Positions 56,625-64,000 of a stretch of 64,000 bases of DNA are shown one piece after another. Numbering within the stretch: the stretch's first letter is position 1; each line of letters begins with the position of its first letter. A program made the position numbers and the translations under genes. The notes beneath the pieces were generated by a model. That model searched no databases. It had not been told where the DNA came from and was given only the letters and a program-made list of their open reading frames with translations. The DNA is from JBCBRD01 sp039819785 (GTDB lineage Bacteria > Pseudomonadota > Alphaproteobacteria > Rhizobiales > Hyphomicrobiaceae), in the NCBI GenBank assembly GCA_039819785.1, contig JBCBRH010000022.1, forward strand, positions 3,849 through 67,848, given 5' to 3'.

Positions 56625-57530
56625 ATGAGCAAGCTTGCTACTTTCGTGCGCGCACCCTTGGCTGCCGTTGCAGCCGTTTCAGTGTCGGCAATGGTATTCA
56701 CTGCTCCCGCCAGCGCCTGCTTCCAAGGCAATTGTACTGGTTTCGGTGTTGGGCAAAGCGCGAACCAAAACATGGGCTTCTTCCCAGATCCAGTGTTTGG
56801 TGTCGGGCAAAACGCACGGCAGAATGTCGGATTGATGGCCCCTCCGTTTTTCGGCCTTGGTCAGAAACCACAGCAGAACGTCGGAATTGCTTTCCCCGGC
56901 TTCGGGATTGTTAATCCTTGGATCGGTGTTGGTCAAAACGCAAAACAAAACATGGGCGTGTTTCCAGCCCCAATTTTGGGCGTTGGCCAGAACCCACGGC
57001 AGAATGTCGGATTGATGGCCCCTCCGTTTTTTGGCCTCGGTCAGAAACCACAGCAGAACATGGGAATTGCTTTCCCGGGTTTCGGTCTCGGTAACCCATG
57101 GATGGGTGTCGGTCAGAACCCGCGCCAAAACGTCGGAATTGCTTTACCTGGCTTCGACATTTTTAATCCTTGGAATCCTTGGATAGGCGTCGGTCAAAAC
57201 GCACGCCAGAACGTCGGATTTGCCTATCCTGGTCTCGGCATTAATCCCATGTTGAACTGGGGCATTACGACCCCTTGGGGATCACCAACGAGCTGGGGGC
57301 TTCCACAACAGGCCTCTGCCAATCCACAGTTCGGCATTCCTCCGACGTTCCTGTTCTCGGTCGGTGTGCAAACTCAAGGCTACCAGCAACCACGTGCAGC
57401 GACGGGCTATCAGCCAGTGCAGTGCTCGATCGGTTCCGTTGGCGCCCTGACCAAGAGCGTGGCTGATTGCGAAAAAGCCGGCGGCGATGTTGTCGGCGCC
57501 AAGCACATGGTCAATGCCGCACGTCAATAA
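56625..57530 (+). CDS. Secreted Gly/Gln/Asn repeat protein
   Basis: The 301-residue protein has a signal peptide (about residues 1-31) and, at 39-210, eight repeats with the core GxGQxxxQNxG spaced 18-27 residues, each followed by an aromatic/Pro segment (MAPPFF, AFPGF, NPWI). A larger 60-residue unit is duplicated (56799-56978 and 56979-57158). The C-terminal 45 residues contain two cysteines (CSIGSVGALTKSVADCEKAGG). The regular Gln/Asn ladder recalls curlin-type or beta-solenoid repeats, so secreted fibre or matrix is a guess. I do not recognise the family. A strong terminator follows. Confidence 0.75.
   Translation: MSKLATFVRAPLAAVAAVSVSAMVFTAPASACFQGNCTGFGVGQSANQNMGFFPDPVFGVGQNARQNVGLMAPPFFGLGQKPQQNVGIAFPGFGIVNPWIGVGQNAKQNMGVFPAPILGVGQNPRQNVGLMAPPFFGLGQKPQQNMGIAFPGFGLGNPWMGVGQNPRQNVGIALPGFDIFNPWNPWIGVGQNARQNVGFAYPGLGINPMLNWGITTPWGSPTSWGLPQQASANPQFGIPPTFLFSVGVQTQGYQQPRAATGYQPVQCSIGSVGALTKSVADCEKAGGDVVGAKHMVNAARQ
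56799..57158 (+). repeat. 180-base higher-order duplication within the repeat gene
   Basis: 56799-56978 and 56979-57158 each encode a 60-residue unit made of three short repeats (18, 24 and 18 residues in the first). The first two short repeats of each unit are almost identical at DNA level, showing a recent in-frame duplication. Confidence 0.85.
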
Positions 57531-57545
57531 GACGGAATGTTTCTC

Positions 57546-57582
57546 AGGGACCGGCTTTCCAAAGCCGGTCCCTTTGTCTTTT
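57546..57582 (+). terminator. Strong terminator between the repeat protein and the protease
   Basis: agggaccggcttt and aaagccggtccct form a perfect 13-base-pair stem with a 2-base loop, followed by ttgtctttt. It lies only 15 bases after the repeat-protein stop and 25 bases before the next start, so readthrough should be low and the repeat protein made in excess. Confidence 0.9.
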
Positions 57583-57606
57583 CACTTTTAATTTGAGGTG
57601 TTCCCG

Positions 57607-58743
57607 ATGGGTGCCGCTCGATACGCCGCATGTTGCCTCGCCGTTGTTGCTTCCATCGTAACCACGTCGATTGCACAGGCAGACGTAAAGCAAACGTTTT
57701 TGTTGGCTCTTGCAGCCTGCCCGCCATGGAAGGCCATTCCCGACGATCCGAAAACGACAAAGCTGATGGCAAACTCTTGCCAAAAGGACATCGAGACGAT
57801 CGTCCCTGCTTTGCAGAAATCGTTTTCAATCACGCCTGAACTCACCTCCACACGCTTGAACGAACAGGCGGACTTTGCTGGCATTGAAACGGCAATTAAA
57901 GGTTTGGCTGAGAAGGCAACATCAAACGACCGTGTTGTCATCTACTTGAACTTCCACGGTGGCGAATTGCCGGTGTACTACAAAGGCTACGTGACAACAG
58001 ACGAGTTGCTCGCAGCCTACACCAAGGACAAACCAAAAGACTTTGCGAAAGCGACCAAGGACAAAGTCTGGATGACGGTTCGCTACTTGCGCGATCTCGT
58101 TGACCAGATCAAAGCAGAGGAAATCATTGTGATTTTCGAAGCCTGCGAATCCGATGCGGGAATGCATGACTTCAGATATGACCTCGCAGAACGTTACAAG
58201 CATAACTGGCAAGGCCGCGAAGCCGTCATATTCAGCTCGCGCGCAAACCAGGCCGCGGCCTACAATGCCGCTGGTACCAAGGCCTTGTTCACAGATACTC
58301 TGGCAAATCAGCTCATGTCAGCCGACACAGGCAATATGCGCGACCATATCGAAACAGCAAGCATCACCACCCATCGTTCGCGCCGCCAAACGTGCATGAA
58401 TGACGACAACCGGGAAAATCTTTTCGACGATCGTCAGACCTACCTTGAAGGGTGCACGCAAAGGCCGGAAGTCTTTGACCCGTATGGCCTGCTGGATGAT
58501 ATCCAAATCGGCGGTGTCACCGACGACAGTCATTGGCGGAAAATGCAAAAACTCGCAAAGGCAGACGCACCAAAAATCAAGGCTAAAAAAGCCAAGGAAG
58601 CCGCGAAAAAAGCAGCCAAGAAGGCTGCCGAGAAAACAGCCAAAGCAAAAGCTGACGCTGACGCCTATAAGCATTCGCCAGTGAACGAAGACCCCTTCGC
58701 CTGGGCAAAGCCCTTCCTGGAGCCGACATCCAGCCGCTGGTAA
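57607..58743 (+). CDS. Exported caspase-like (C14-fold) peptidase
   Basis: The 378-residue protein has a signal peptide (about residues 1-25) and a domain with the caspase-fold dyad: His117 in VIYLNFHGGE and Cys180 in IIVIFEACESDAG, spaced as in bacterial metacaspase-like enzymes. SRANQAAAYNAAGTKALFTD follows. From about residue 320 the tail is Lys/Ala-rich (KKAKEAAKKAAKKAAEK), like histone H1, then a short conserved-looking end. ATG 57607 follows gagg; a GTG at 57598 is in frame. Working outside the cytoplasm on the upstream repeat protein is only a hypothesis. Confidence 0.78.
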   Translation: MGAARYAACCLAVVASIVTTSIAQADVKQTFLLALAACPPWKAIPDDPKTTKLMANSCQKDIETIVPALQKSFSITPELTSTRLNEQADFAGIETAIKGLAEKATSNDRVVIYLNFHGGELPVYYKGYVTTDELLAAYTKDKPKDFAKATKDKVWMTVRYLRDLVDQIKAEEIIVIFEACESDAGMHDFRYDLAERYKHNWQGREAVIFSSRANQAAAYNAAGTKALFTDTLANQLMSADTGNMRDHIETASITTHRSRRQTCMNDDNRENLFDDRQTYLEGCTQRPEVFDPYGLLDDIQIGGVTDDSHWRKMQKLAKADAPKIKAKKAKEAAKKAAKKAAEKTAKAKADADAYKHSPVNEDPFAWAKPFLEPTSSRW

Positions 58744-59033
58744 GTATCTGTCACCGTCTGAGCGTCCATTCAGACAATAACTAAAAAACAATGAGAGATC
58801 GGCTGCGTTTAATTGCGCGGCCGGTCTTTTTTATTGCCTGAAAAACAGAATAAGCAGTCAGGTGCGGACAACTTGAAACGGATATTTACAGAACCCAAAC
58901 CAAAACTCTTTACGATCCGGGCTGGAGTATACCGCAATTGGTTGCTGCCACGGATGCTGGCTGCGGGTTTGGCCTGGAAGCCAGCCAGAAAGCCGGGCAG
59001 CTACTCGGCCCAGTGTGTTTTGAGGTGCATTTG
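58744..59033. other. Intergenic region
   Basis: About 290 bases. It holds the protease terminator and the promoter of the efflux pair. An open frame from 58938 leads into the next gene but its first 32 codons look noncoding. Confidence 0.4.
58796..58832 (+). terminator. Terminator after the caspase-like gene
   Basis: agatcggctgcg pairs with cgcggccggtct (two G-U pairs) and is followed by tttttt, about 55 bases after the stop. Confidence 0.85.
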
Positions 59034-60092
59034 ATGAAGTTTTTCGCGTATGGAGCCATTGCTCTTCTGGTGGCGGCAGGTGCTGCAACCATATTGCAAT
59101 CGCCCAAAGTGGTGTCAGCCGAAGCGAAAGTCACCGGACCCGCGCCAAAGCCCCAGACTGTTTCGGTCGCGCGTGCGAAAACATCTCAAGTGCAAGACAC
59201 CTTTGAAGCCTACGGCGACCTGGCGCCAATCCGTACCGTTGACGTTTCACCACAAATCACAGGGCACGTCCGTAGGATCTATGTTTCCAGCGGTCAGTTC
59301 GTCGAAAAAGACGAGATTCTGATTGAGCTAGATACAACGGTGCCCGATGCTGAACTATCAGCTGCAAAAGCGCAGCTCGCTTCAGCTGAAGCCGACTTGC
59401 GGCGCAAAACAACCCTGGCAAAAGACGGTAACGTCACCAATGTGGCACTCGATTTGGCCGAATTGAATGTCCAGGTTGCCCGCGCAGATGTAGCCGTCAA
59501 ATCCGCCAAGCGGGCCCTGCACACGGTGCGCGCCCCTTTCGCAGGGCAGCTGACACAAATTTCAATCAGTGAAGGCGCATTTGTCAGCGCCGGTCAGGTT
59601 CTCTTCAAACTGCAAGACGAAAGCCAATTGCGCGTCGATTTCAGCGTAGCAGAACGCCTGTGGTCGAAACTCAAAGTCGGCCAGAAGGTTTCCATCAAAA
59701 CCGATAACCGTTCCGGGACAAACGTGGACGGCAAACTCACGTACATTGCACCCGTTGCGGACGCCAACAGCCGCAGCCTTGCCGTGAACGGGCTGATTGA
59801 CAACGAGCATCGCAGCCTCGTGGGCGGCCTCTTCGTTGAGGTGAGCGTCAAGCTTGGCGCACGCGATGATGTCCTTGTTGTTCCAACAACAGCCGTGCTT
59901 CAGGAACTGAGCGGCAGCTACGTCTTCGTCGTTGAACAGGGAAAGGTGCACCGGCGCAAAGTCGTCCTGGGAGAACGATACGGCAAGACCGTTGAGATCA
60001 AAACCGGATTGGGGTCTGGAAGCTCGGTCGTGGTGGGCGGGCAGGATCGCCTCCGCGATGCCATGCCGGTCACTGTTGCGGTCAGGGGCTAA
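59034..60092 (+). CDS. RND efflux membrane-fusion protein
   Basis: The 352-residue periplasmic adaptor links an inner-membrane RND pump to an outer-membrane channel. It has an N-terminal anchor (MKFFAYGAIALLVAAGAA), a first lipoyl half (ISPQ-type: VDVSPQITGHVRRIYVSSGQ), a helical hairpin (ELSAAKAQLASAEADLRRKT), the second lipoyl half (APFAGQLTQISISEGAFVSA) and a C-terminal barrel (VVPTTAVLQELSGSYVFVV). Start ATG 59034 is chosen because the 32 upstream codons look noncoding. Six bases separate it from the pump gene. Confidence 0.9.
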   Translation: MKFFAYGAIALLVAAGAATILQSPKVVSAEAKVTGPAPKPQTVSVARAKTSQVQDTFEAYGDLAPIRTVDVSPQITGHVRRIYVSSGQFVEKDEILIELDTTVPDAELSAAKAQLASAEADLRRKTTLAKDGNVTNVALDLAELNVQVARADVAVKSAKRALHTVRAPFAGQLTQISISEGAFVSAGQVLFKLQDESQLRVDFSVAERLWSKLKVGQKVSIKTDNRSGTNVDGKLTYIAPVADANSRSLAVNGLIDNEHRSLVGGLFVEVSVKLGARDDVLVVPTTAVLQELSGSYVFVVEQGKVHRRKVVLGERYGKTVEIKTGLGSGSSVVVGGQDRLRDAMPVTVAVRG

Positions 60093-60098
60093 GGCACC

Positions 60099-63000
60099 AT
60101 GAACCTCTCAGATGTCTGCATCCAGCGTCCGGTCTTTTCGATTGTCCTCAGCTTGATTTTGACGGCGGTCGGAGTGGTTGCGCTTTTCAACCTTCCATTG
60201 CGACAGCTGCCGGAATTTGACGAGGCCAACATAACCATCATGACGCGCCTGCCCGGTGCATCCGCTCAACAGATCGAAGGTCAGGTCAGCGCAACGATCG
60301 AAAACGCAGTTGCCAGCCTCACAGGAATTACCAAGCTGACGTCCACCAGCATGGTCGGCACCAGTATCGTGAAGGTCAAATTCGGCGATGACATCACCCC
60401 GCAAGACGCCGTCAACCAGGTAAGTTCAAAGGCCATCGCAGCCGTCGCTTCCTTACCGGCTGGAACGCAGATCCCCGTAGTCCGTCTGTCAGGCGGCAGC
60501 GACAGCCCCATGCTGTTTCTAGGTCTCCAGGATACGGGTCGTGACGCACGTCAATTGACCACGTTGGCCATACAGGTTTTGGTCCCGCAGCTTAAAACCA
60601 TCGATGGCGTCGCCTCGATCATGCTGATAGGCGAACGCAAGTATGCGATGATTGTTGCATTGGATGCCGCCCGGCTCGCGTCAGAAAACCTCACAATCGA
60701 CGATGTCGTCGCCGCACTCGATAGCCACAACACATCGATCCCCTCAGGCCAGTTGGGCATTGACAATAAACTCACGAGTGTTGTCGCCCACACCTCTCTT
60801 CATGACATTGCCAGCTTTGAAAATATCGTGGTCGCACGACGTGATGGATATGCCATCCGTGTGTCGGATGTCGGTCGTGTCAGCATTGGGGAAGAAACAG
60901 CCACAAACGCAATTACGGTCGATGGCCGGCAGGGCGTCGCTCTAGGCATATTACGGCGGCCCCATTCCAATCCATTGGAAATTGCAAAAGCAATCCGTGC
61001 GCAACTGCCAGAATTGCAGGCGAGTCTGCCGGTTGGCACTGAGCTGGATGTGATTTTTGATAAGACGATCTATATCGGTGCTGCGATCGATGAAGTCATC
61101 AACACCATTCTGATCGCAATCGGCCTCGTGATCCTCACCATGGTCTTGTTCCTGGGATCGTGGCGATCATCAATGATCGTCATCGTCACCATTCCAGTCT
61201 CGCTGATTGCCTCGCTGGCATTTATTCTACCGCTGGGTTTCAGTCTGAATACGTTCACCCTGCTGGCCATCGTATTGGCTGTCGGGCTGGTCGTGGATGA
61301 TGCCATCGTGGACGTTGAAAACGTCGAACGCCACATCGACGAGGGCCATTCACCGCTCGACGCCGCCGTCATCGGGAGCCGCGAAGTCACGCTGGCTGTT
61401 GTGGCAACAACACTGACGCTGGCTGCGATTTACCTGCCCGTCGGTTTCATGTCCGGCAAGGTCGGGCACATGTTCCGGGAGTTTGGCTTCACTCTGGCCA
61501 TCGCCGTGATGGTCTCCGGCTTCGTATCTCGCACACTGTCGCCGATGATGTGTTCACGGTTGTTGACAGCACCCGGTGCGCAGCCCCTCGCGCAGGCAAT
61601 CAAATCCAAGTTGAACGGGCTGGCCGACGGTTATCGCCGCGTTCTGGAAGAGGTTGTTCACCACCGGCTGCTCGTCGCCACCCTCGCGATCGCCATTGCG
61701 ACATGCGCGATTGGTCTGGCTTCGAAATTGCCGACGACGCTCGCTCCAAAAGAGGATCAGGGCTATGTCCTGGTCGCTCTGTCCGCAAGCCCTGGCACGA
61801 CGCTTGATGACATGTTGGAACATAGCAAGTCGGTTGACGAGATCATGTCACGGGTTCCTGAAAAGCTGCATTCACTCGTTCTGATCGGCCAAAGAACGGT
61901 GAACTCCGGTATGGCGATTTTGATGCTGAAACCATGGAGCGAACGCACCCGGACAGCTGCCGAAATCCAAGAGGAGTTGAACATCCAGCTGTCCCAGATC
62001 AAAGGGTTGCATGCCGGTGCATTCTCCCCACCGCCATTCGGTGGGGAAACCGGAATGCCGATCAAGCTGGCGGTGAAAACGTCAGGAACCTACGAAGACC
62101 TGTACGCGTACATGGACAAACTGAAACAGATGGCAACCGAAGCCGGTGCCGTTGCGAATGCATCATCGGATCTCTCGTACGCGGCGCCCAAAATAGACAT
62201 TCAGGTGGATCGCGAAGCAGCCCAACGCGTCGGTGTCGATCCAGCGGCGATCTCAAGCACGCTATCGTTGATGTTGTCAGGCGCGCCAGCAACGCCGTTC
62301 ACCTGGAAGAATGAGCGCTACCCTGTCAGCGTACGGCTGGACCGCCACGGCGAAGCCACCGGGCTCAAAGCCATCGATCGCATCACACTGAGAACCAACA
62401 CCGGCGACATGCTTCCGCTGTCTTCGTTGATCACCTGGGAACGCCATGTCGGGGCATTGTCACTGTCACGCGCCGATCAAAATCGTGCCGCCAACTTGAG
62501 CGCAATGCCGGGCCCGGACCTGAGTGATACGCAGGCGATTGAGAAACTGAAAAACCTCGTGCGCCAGACACTTCCATCTGGAATGACATTCGAGATTGAC
62601 GGTGCAGCTGGCCAAGCCGAAACGGCGCGGACGGGTACGCTGGCTGTATTTGGCTTCGCGCTCCTCATCGTTTTTTTGTTACTCGCAGCGCAGTTTGAAA
62701 GCTTCCTCGACCCATTCATTATCCTGGTCGCAGCACCGTTCGCGGTGTTTGGCGGCCTCCTAGGTCTGGTCGCTGCCGATGGCTCATTGAATGCCTACAC
62801 GGCGATTGCGCTCGTCACACTCGTCGGAATGATCGCCAAACACGGCATCTTGATTACGGAATTTGCCAATCAGCGCCGCGATGCTGGTGCGGATCGCATC
62901 GAAGGCCTGCTCTCGGCGGCACGCGACAGGCTACGCCCCATTCTCATGACGACGACGGCTGCGATCATGGGTGCGCTTCCGCTTTTGCTGGCAGCCGGCC

Positions 63001-63146
63001 CCGGTGCAAACAGTCGTCAGGAGATCGGGATCGTGATCGTCTGCGGCATGGCACTGGGCACACTTGTTTCGTTGTTTCTCGTGCCGTGCGCCTACAGTTT
63101 CGTGGCACCCAAAAAACGCGAAACGCTTGTGGAATTACCGCAATAA
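60099..63146 (+). CDS. RND-family efflux permease (HAE1-type)
   Basis: The 1015-residue inner-membrane pump uses proton flow to drive export of drugs, detergents or similar compounds. It has the first helix (SIVLSLILTAVGVVALFNLP), the porter region with LPGASAQQIEGQV, the pair of transmembrane blocks with VGLVVDDAIVDVENVERH (the Asp residues of the proton relay), and GGLLGLVAADGSLNAYTAIA, FANQRRDAG and RPILMTTTAAIMGALPLL in the second half. Length and order fit the family. No outer-membrane TolC-like gene is in the window. Substrate unknown. Confidence 0.94.
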   Translation: MNLSDVCIQRPVFSIVLSLILTAVGVVALFNLPLRQLPEFDEANITIMTRLPGASAQQIEGQVSATIENAVASLTGITKLTSTSMVGTSIVKVKFGDDITPQDAVNQVSSKAIAAVASLPAGTQIPVVRLSGGSDSPMLFLGLQDTGRDARQLTTLAIQVLVPQLKTIDGVASIMLIGERKYAMIVALDAARLASENLTIDDVVAALDSHNTSIPSGQLGIDNKLTSVVAHTSLHDIASFENIVVARRDGYAIRVSDVGRVSIGEETATNAITVDGRQGVALGILRRPHSNPLEIAKAIRAQLPELQASLPVGTELDVIFDKTIYIGAAIDEVINTILIAIGLVILTMVLFLGSWRSSMIVIVTIPVSLIASLAFILPLGFSLNTFTLLAIVLAVGLVVDDAIVDVENVERHIDEGHSPLDAAVIGSREVTLAVVATTLTLAAIYLPVGFMSGKVGHMFREFGFTLAIAVMVSGFVSRTLSPMMCSRLLTAPGAQPLAQAIKSKLNGLADGYRRVLEEVVHHRLLVATLAIAIATCAIGLASKLPTTLAPKEDQGYVLVALSASPGTTLDDMLEHSKSVDEIMSRVPEKLHSLVLIGQRTVNSGMAILMLKPWSERTRTAAEIQEELNIQLSQIKGLHAGAFSPPPFGGETGMPIKLAVKTSGTYEDLYAYMDKLKQMATEAGAVANASSDLSYAAPKIDIQVDREAAQRVGVDPAAISSTLSLMLSGAPATPFTWKNERYPVSVRLDRHGEATGLKAIDRITLRTNTGDMLPLSSLITWERHVGALSLSRADQNRAANLSAMPGPDLSDTQAIEKLKNLVRQTLPSGMTFEIDGAAGQAETARTGTLAVFGFALLIVFLLLAAQFESFLDPFIILVAAPFAVFGGLLGLVAADGSLNAYTAIALVTLVGMIAKHGILITEFANQRRDAGADRIEGLLSAARDRLRPILMTTTAAIMGALPLLLAAGPGANSRQEIGIVIVCGMALGTLVSLFLVPCAYSFVAPKKRETLVELPQ

Positions 63147-63398
63147 CCGCGTGCGTGTGCCACTCGCATCACCTTGGCCGGTTTCGTGTCTGCGTTACTG
63201 ATGCATACGCGCGAATATGTTAACCCCTGACGAGTCAACAGTCTGTCTGCGTGGTGCGTTTACGAGAGACACCGTGCTTGTATCGTCGTCACTTTCCGTC
63301 TCCCGCTGCAAAAATGACTGATCATCCCAGTTGTAAACCAACGCCTTTTCGAGGCATGGCCCGGGCTTGGCTTGCGTCACTGCTGTGACCTGCGCCAA

Positions 63399-64000
63399 AT
63401 GAAAGCAGAACCGATGCACGTTCCATATAGACTGGTATTGGCCATGGGCATGAGCCTGGGCATGAGCGTGGCTATGATCATGCCGACAAGCGCACAGGGC
63501 CTTTACGGCGCACAAACAATTCCCACGCATTCCACAATTCAAAACCTGCCTGGATCGCGTGTGCACTCCTACCAGATGTTGCCACATGCAACTGCGGTCT
63601 CATCAGCCCAACAAGCGCAACAAGCCCAACGCGGAGCCCATGGCCAAACATCCACACCTATGGGGGCCATGCCCACAGGTTCCTCTCCGATGGGGCTCGT
63701 CCAGGTCGGGGTAGCATACGTGTCGCAAATGGAACCTGGAGCAGGCTTTGGCACGCCCATTCCCATGCCGATTTTCCGTTACATCCAATTGCAGCCGACA
63801 CAACCACAGGCGAGCAGCGTTCCACCCCAATATCGGCCACAGGCCCAAATCCCCCGATTCCAAGCCGCACCCCAGTCGTCGAAACCACTGATGCCGTCAC
63901 AGCGACACGCCCAAACCCAGTACCAGCCAGGCCCAACGCCTTCGCCCGATCAATCGGCGCAATCGTCACCACAGAGCGTGGCAGGAACGAGCGCGGGTCA
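63399..64000 (+). CDS. Gln/Pro-rich exported protein, cut by the window edge
   Basis: The frame is open from ATG 63399 through the last base (200 codons plus two bases). It has a signal peptide (VLAMGMSLGMSVAMIMPTSA) and then a Gln/Pro/Ser/Met-rich body with little order (SSAQQAQQAQRGAHG; RYIQLQPTQPQ; QTQYQPGPTPSPDQSAQ). ATG 63414 is another possible start. It may belong with the repeat protein as a second low-complexity secreted product, but this is not shown. No family is recognised. Confidence 0.6.
   Translation, partial: MKAEPMHVPYRLVLAMGMSLGMSVAMIMPTSAQGLYGAQTIPTHSTIQNLPGSRVHSYQMLPHATAVSSAQQAQQAQRGAHGQTSTPMGAMPTGSSPMGLVQVGVAYVSQMEPGAGFGTPIPMPIFRYIQLQPTQPQASSVPPQYRPQAQIPRFQAAPQSSKPLMPSQRHAQTQYQPGPTPSPDQSAQSSPQSVAGTSAG

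Overview
The window looks like chromosomal DNA of an alphaproteobacterium, most likely of the Hyphomicrobiales (Rhizobiales). Evidence for this is a CtrA cell-cycle regulator, an alphaproteobacterial FliJ, an NDUFA12-type complex I accessory subunit beside a DUF2155 protein, an LdtR-type MarR regulator beside an L,D-transpeptidase, C4-pathway 5-aminolevulinate synthase, and the run glyA-nrdR-ribD-ribE-ribB-ribH-nusB-thiL. Genus cannot be fixed from the sequence. No rRNA, tRNA, insertion sequence, prophage or CRISPR array was seen.

Layout. 1-9.8 kb: a tandem NTF2-like protein cut by the left edge, a GluR0-like ligand-gated potassium channel, uvrB with long low-complexity tails, a nucleoside deoxyribosyltransferase, a membrane/spermidine-synthase fusion and a short-chain dehydrogenase. 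10-18 kb: small exported or unknown proteins, a DksA-like zinc-finger protein, a metallo-hydrolase, ctrA, and fliJ behind a CtrA-like box. 18-28 kb: aspartate aminotransferase, an alpha/beta hydrolase, an exported msrB-msrA pair, sfsA, a CinA-like protein, an RlpA-like wall protein and three unknown genes. 28-36.5 kb: the B12-dependent ribonucleotide reductase nrdJ with candidate tandem NrdR boxes far upstream, the NDUFA12 cluster, a possible CdiI-type protein and hemB. 36.7-45.5 kb: an extensin-like wall protein, a 3-hydroxyisobutyryl-CoA hydrolase, ldtR with an L,D-transpeptidase, hemA and a B12-binding protein. 45.9-53.6 kb: glyA and the nrdR-rib-nusB-thiL cluster. 54-64 kb: a second L,D-transpeptidase, a secreted Gly/Gln/Asn repeat protein, an exported caspase-like protease, an RND efflux pair and a Gln/Pro-rich exported protein cut by the right edge.

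Links between genes. CtrA is encoded here, and a perfect TTAA-N7-TTAAC site with a nearby GANTC site lies before the repeat-protein gene; a one-mismatch site with three GANTC sites lies before fliJ. NrdR is encoded here and its likely target nrdJ is 15 kb away. HemA and HemB are the first two steps of tetrapyrrole synthesis, and NrdJ and the 44.7-kb protein both use or sense B12. Several proteins (RlpA-like, extensin-like, two L,D-transpeptidases, LdtR) act on the cell wall.

The best candidate for an undescribed system is at 56.4-58.8 kb: a cell-cycle-linked, amyloid- or solenoid-like secreted repeat protein followed, behind a strong terminator, by an exported caspase-fold protease with a histone-H1-like Lys/Ala tail.
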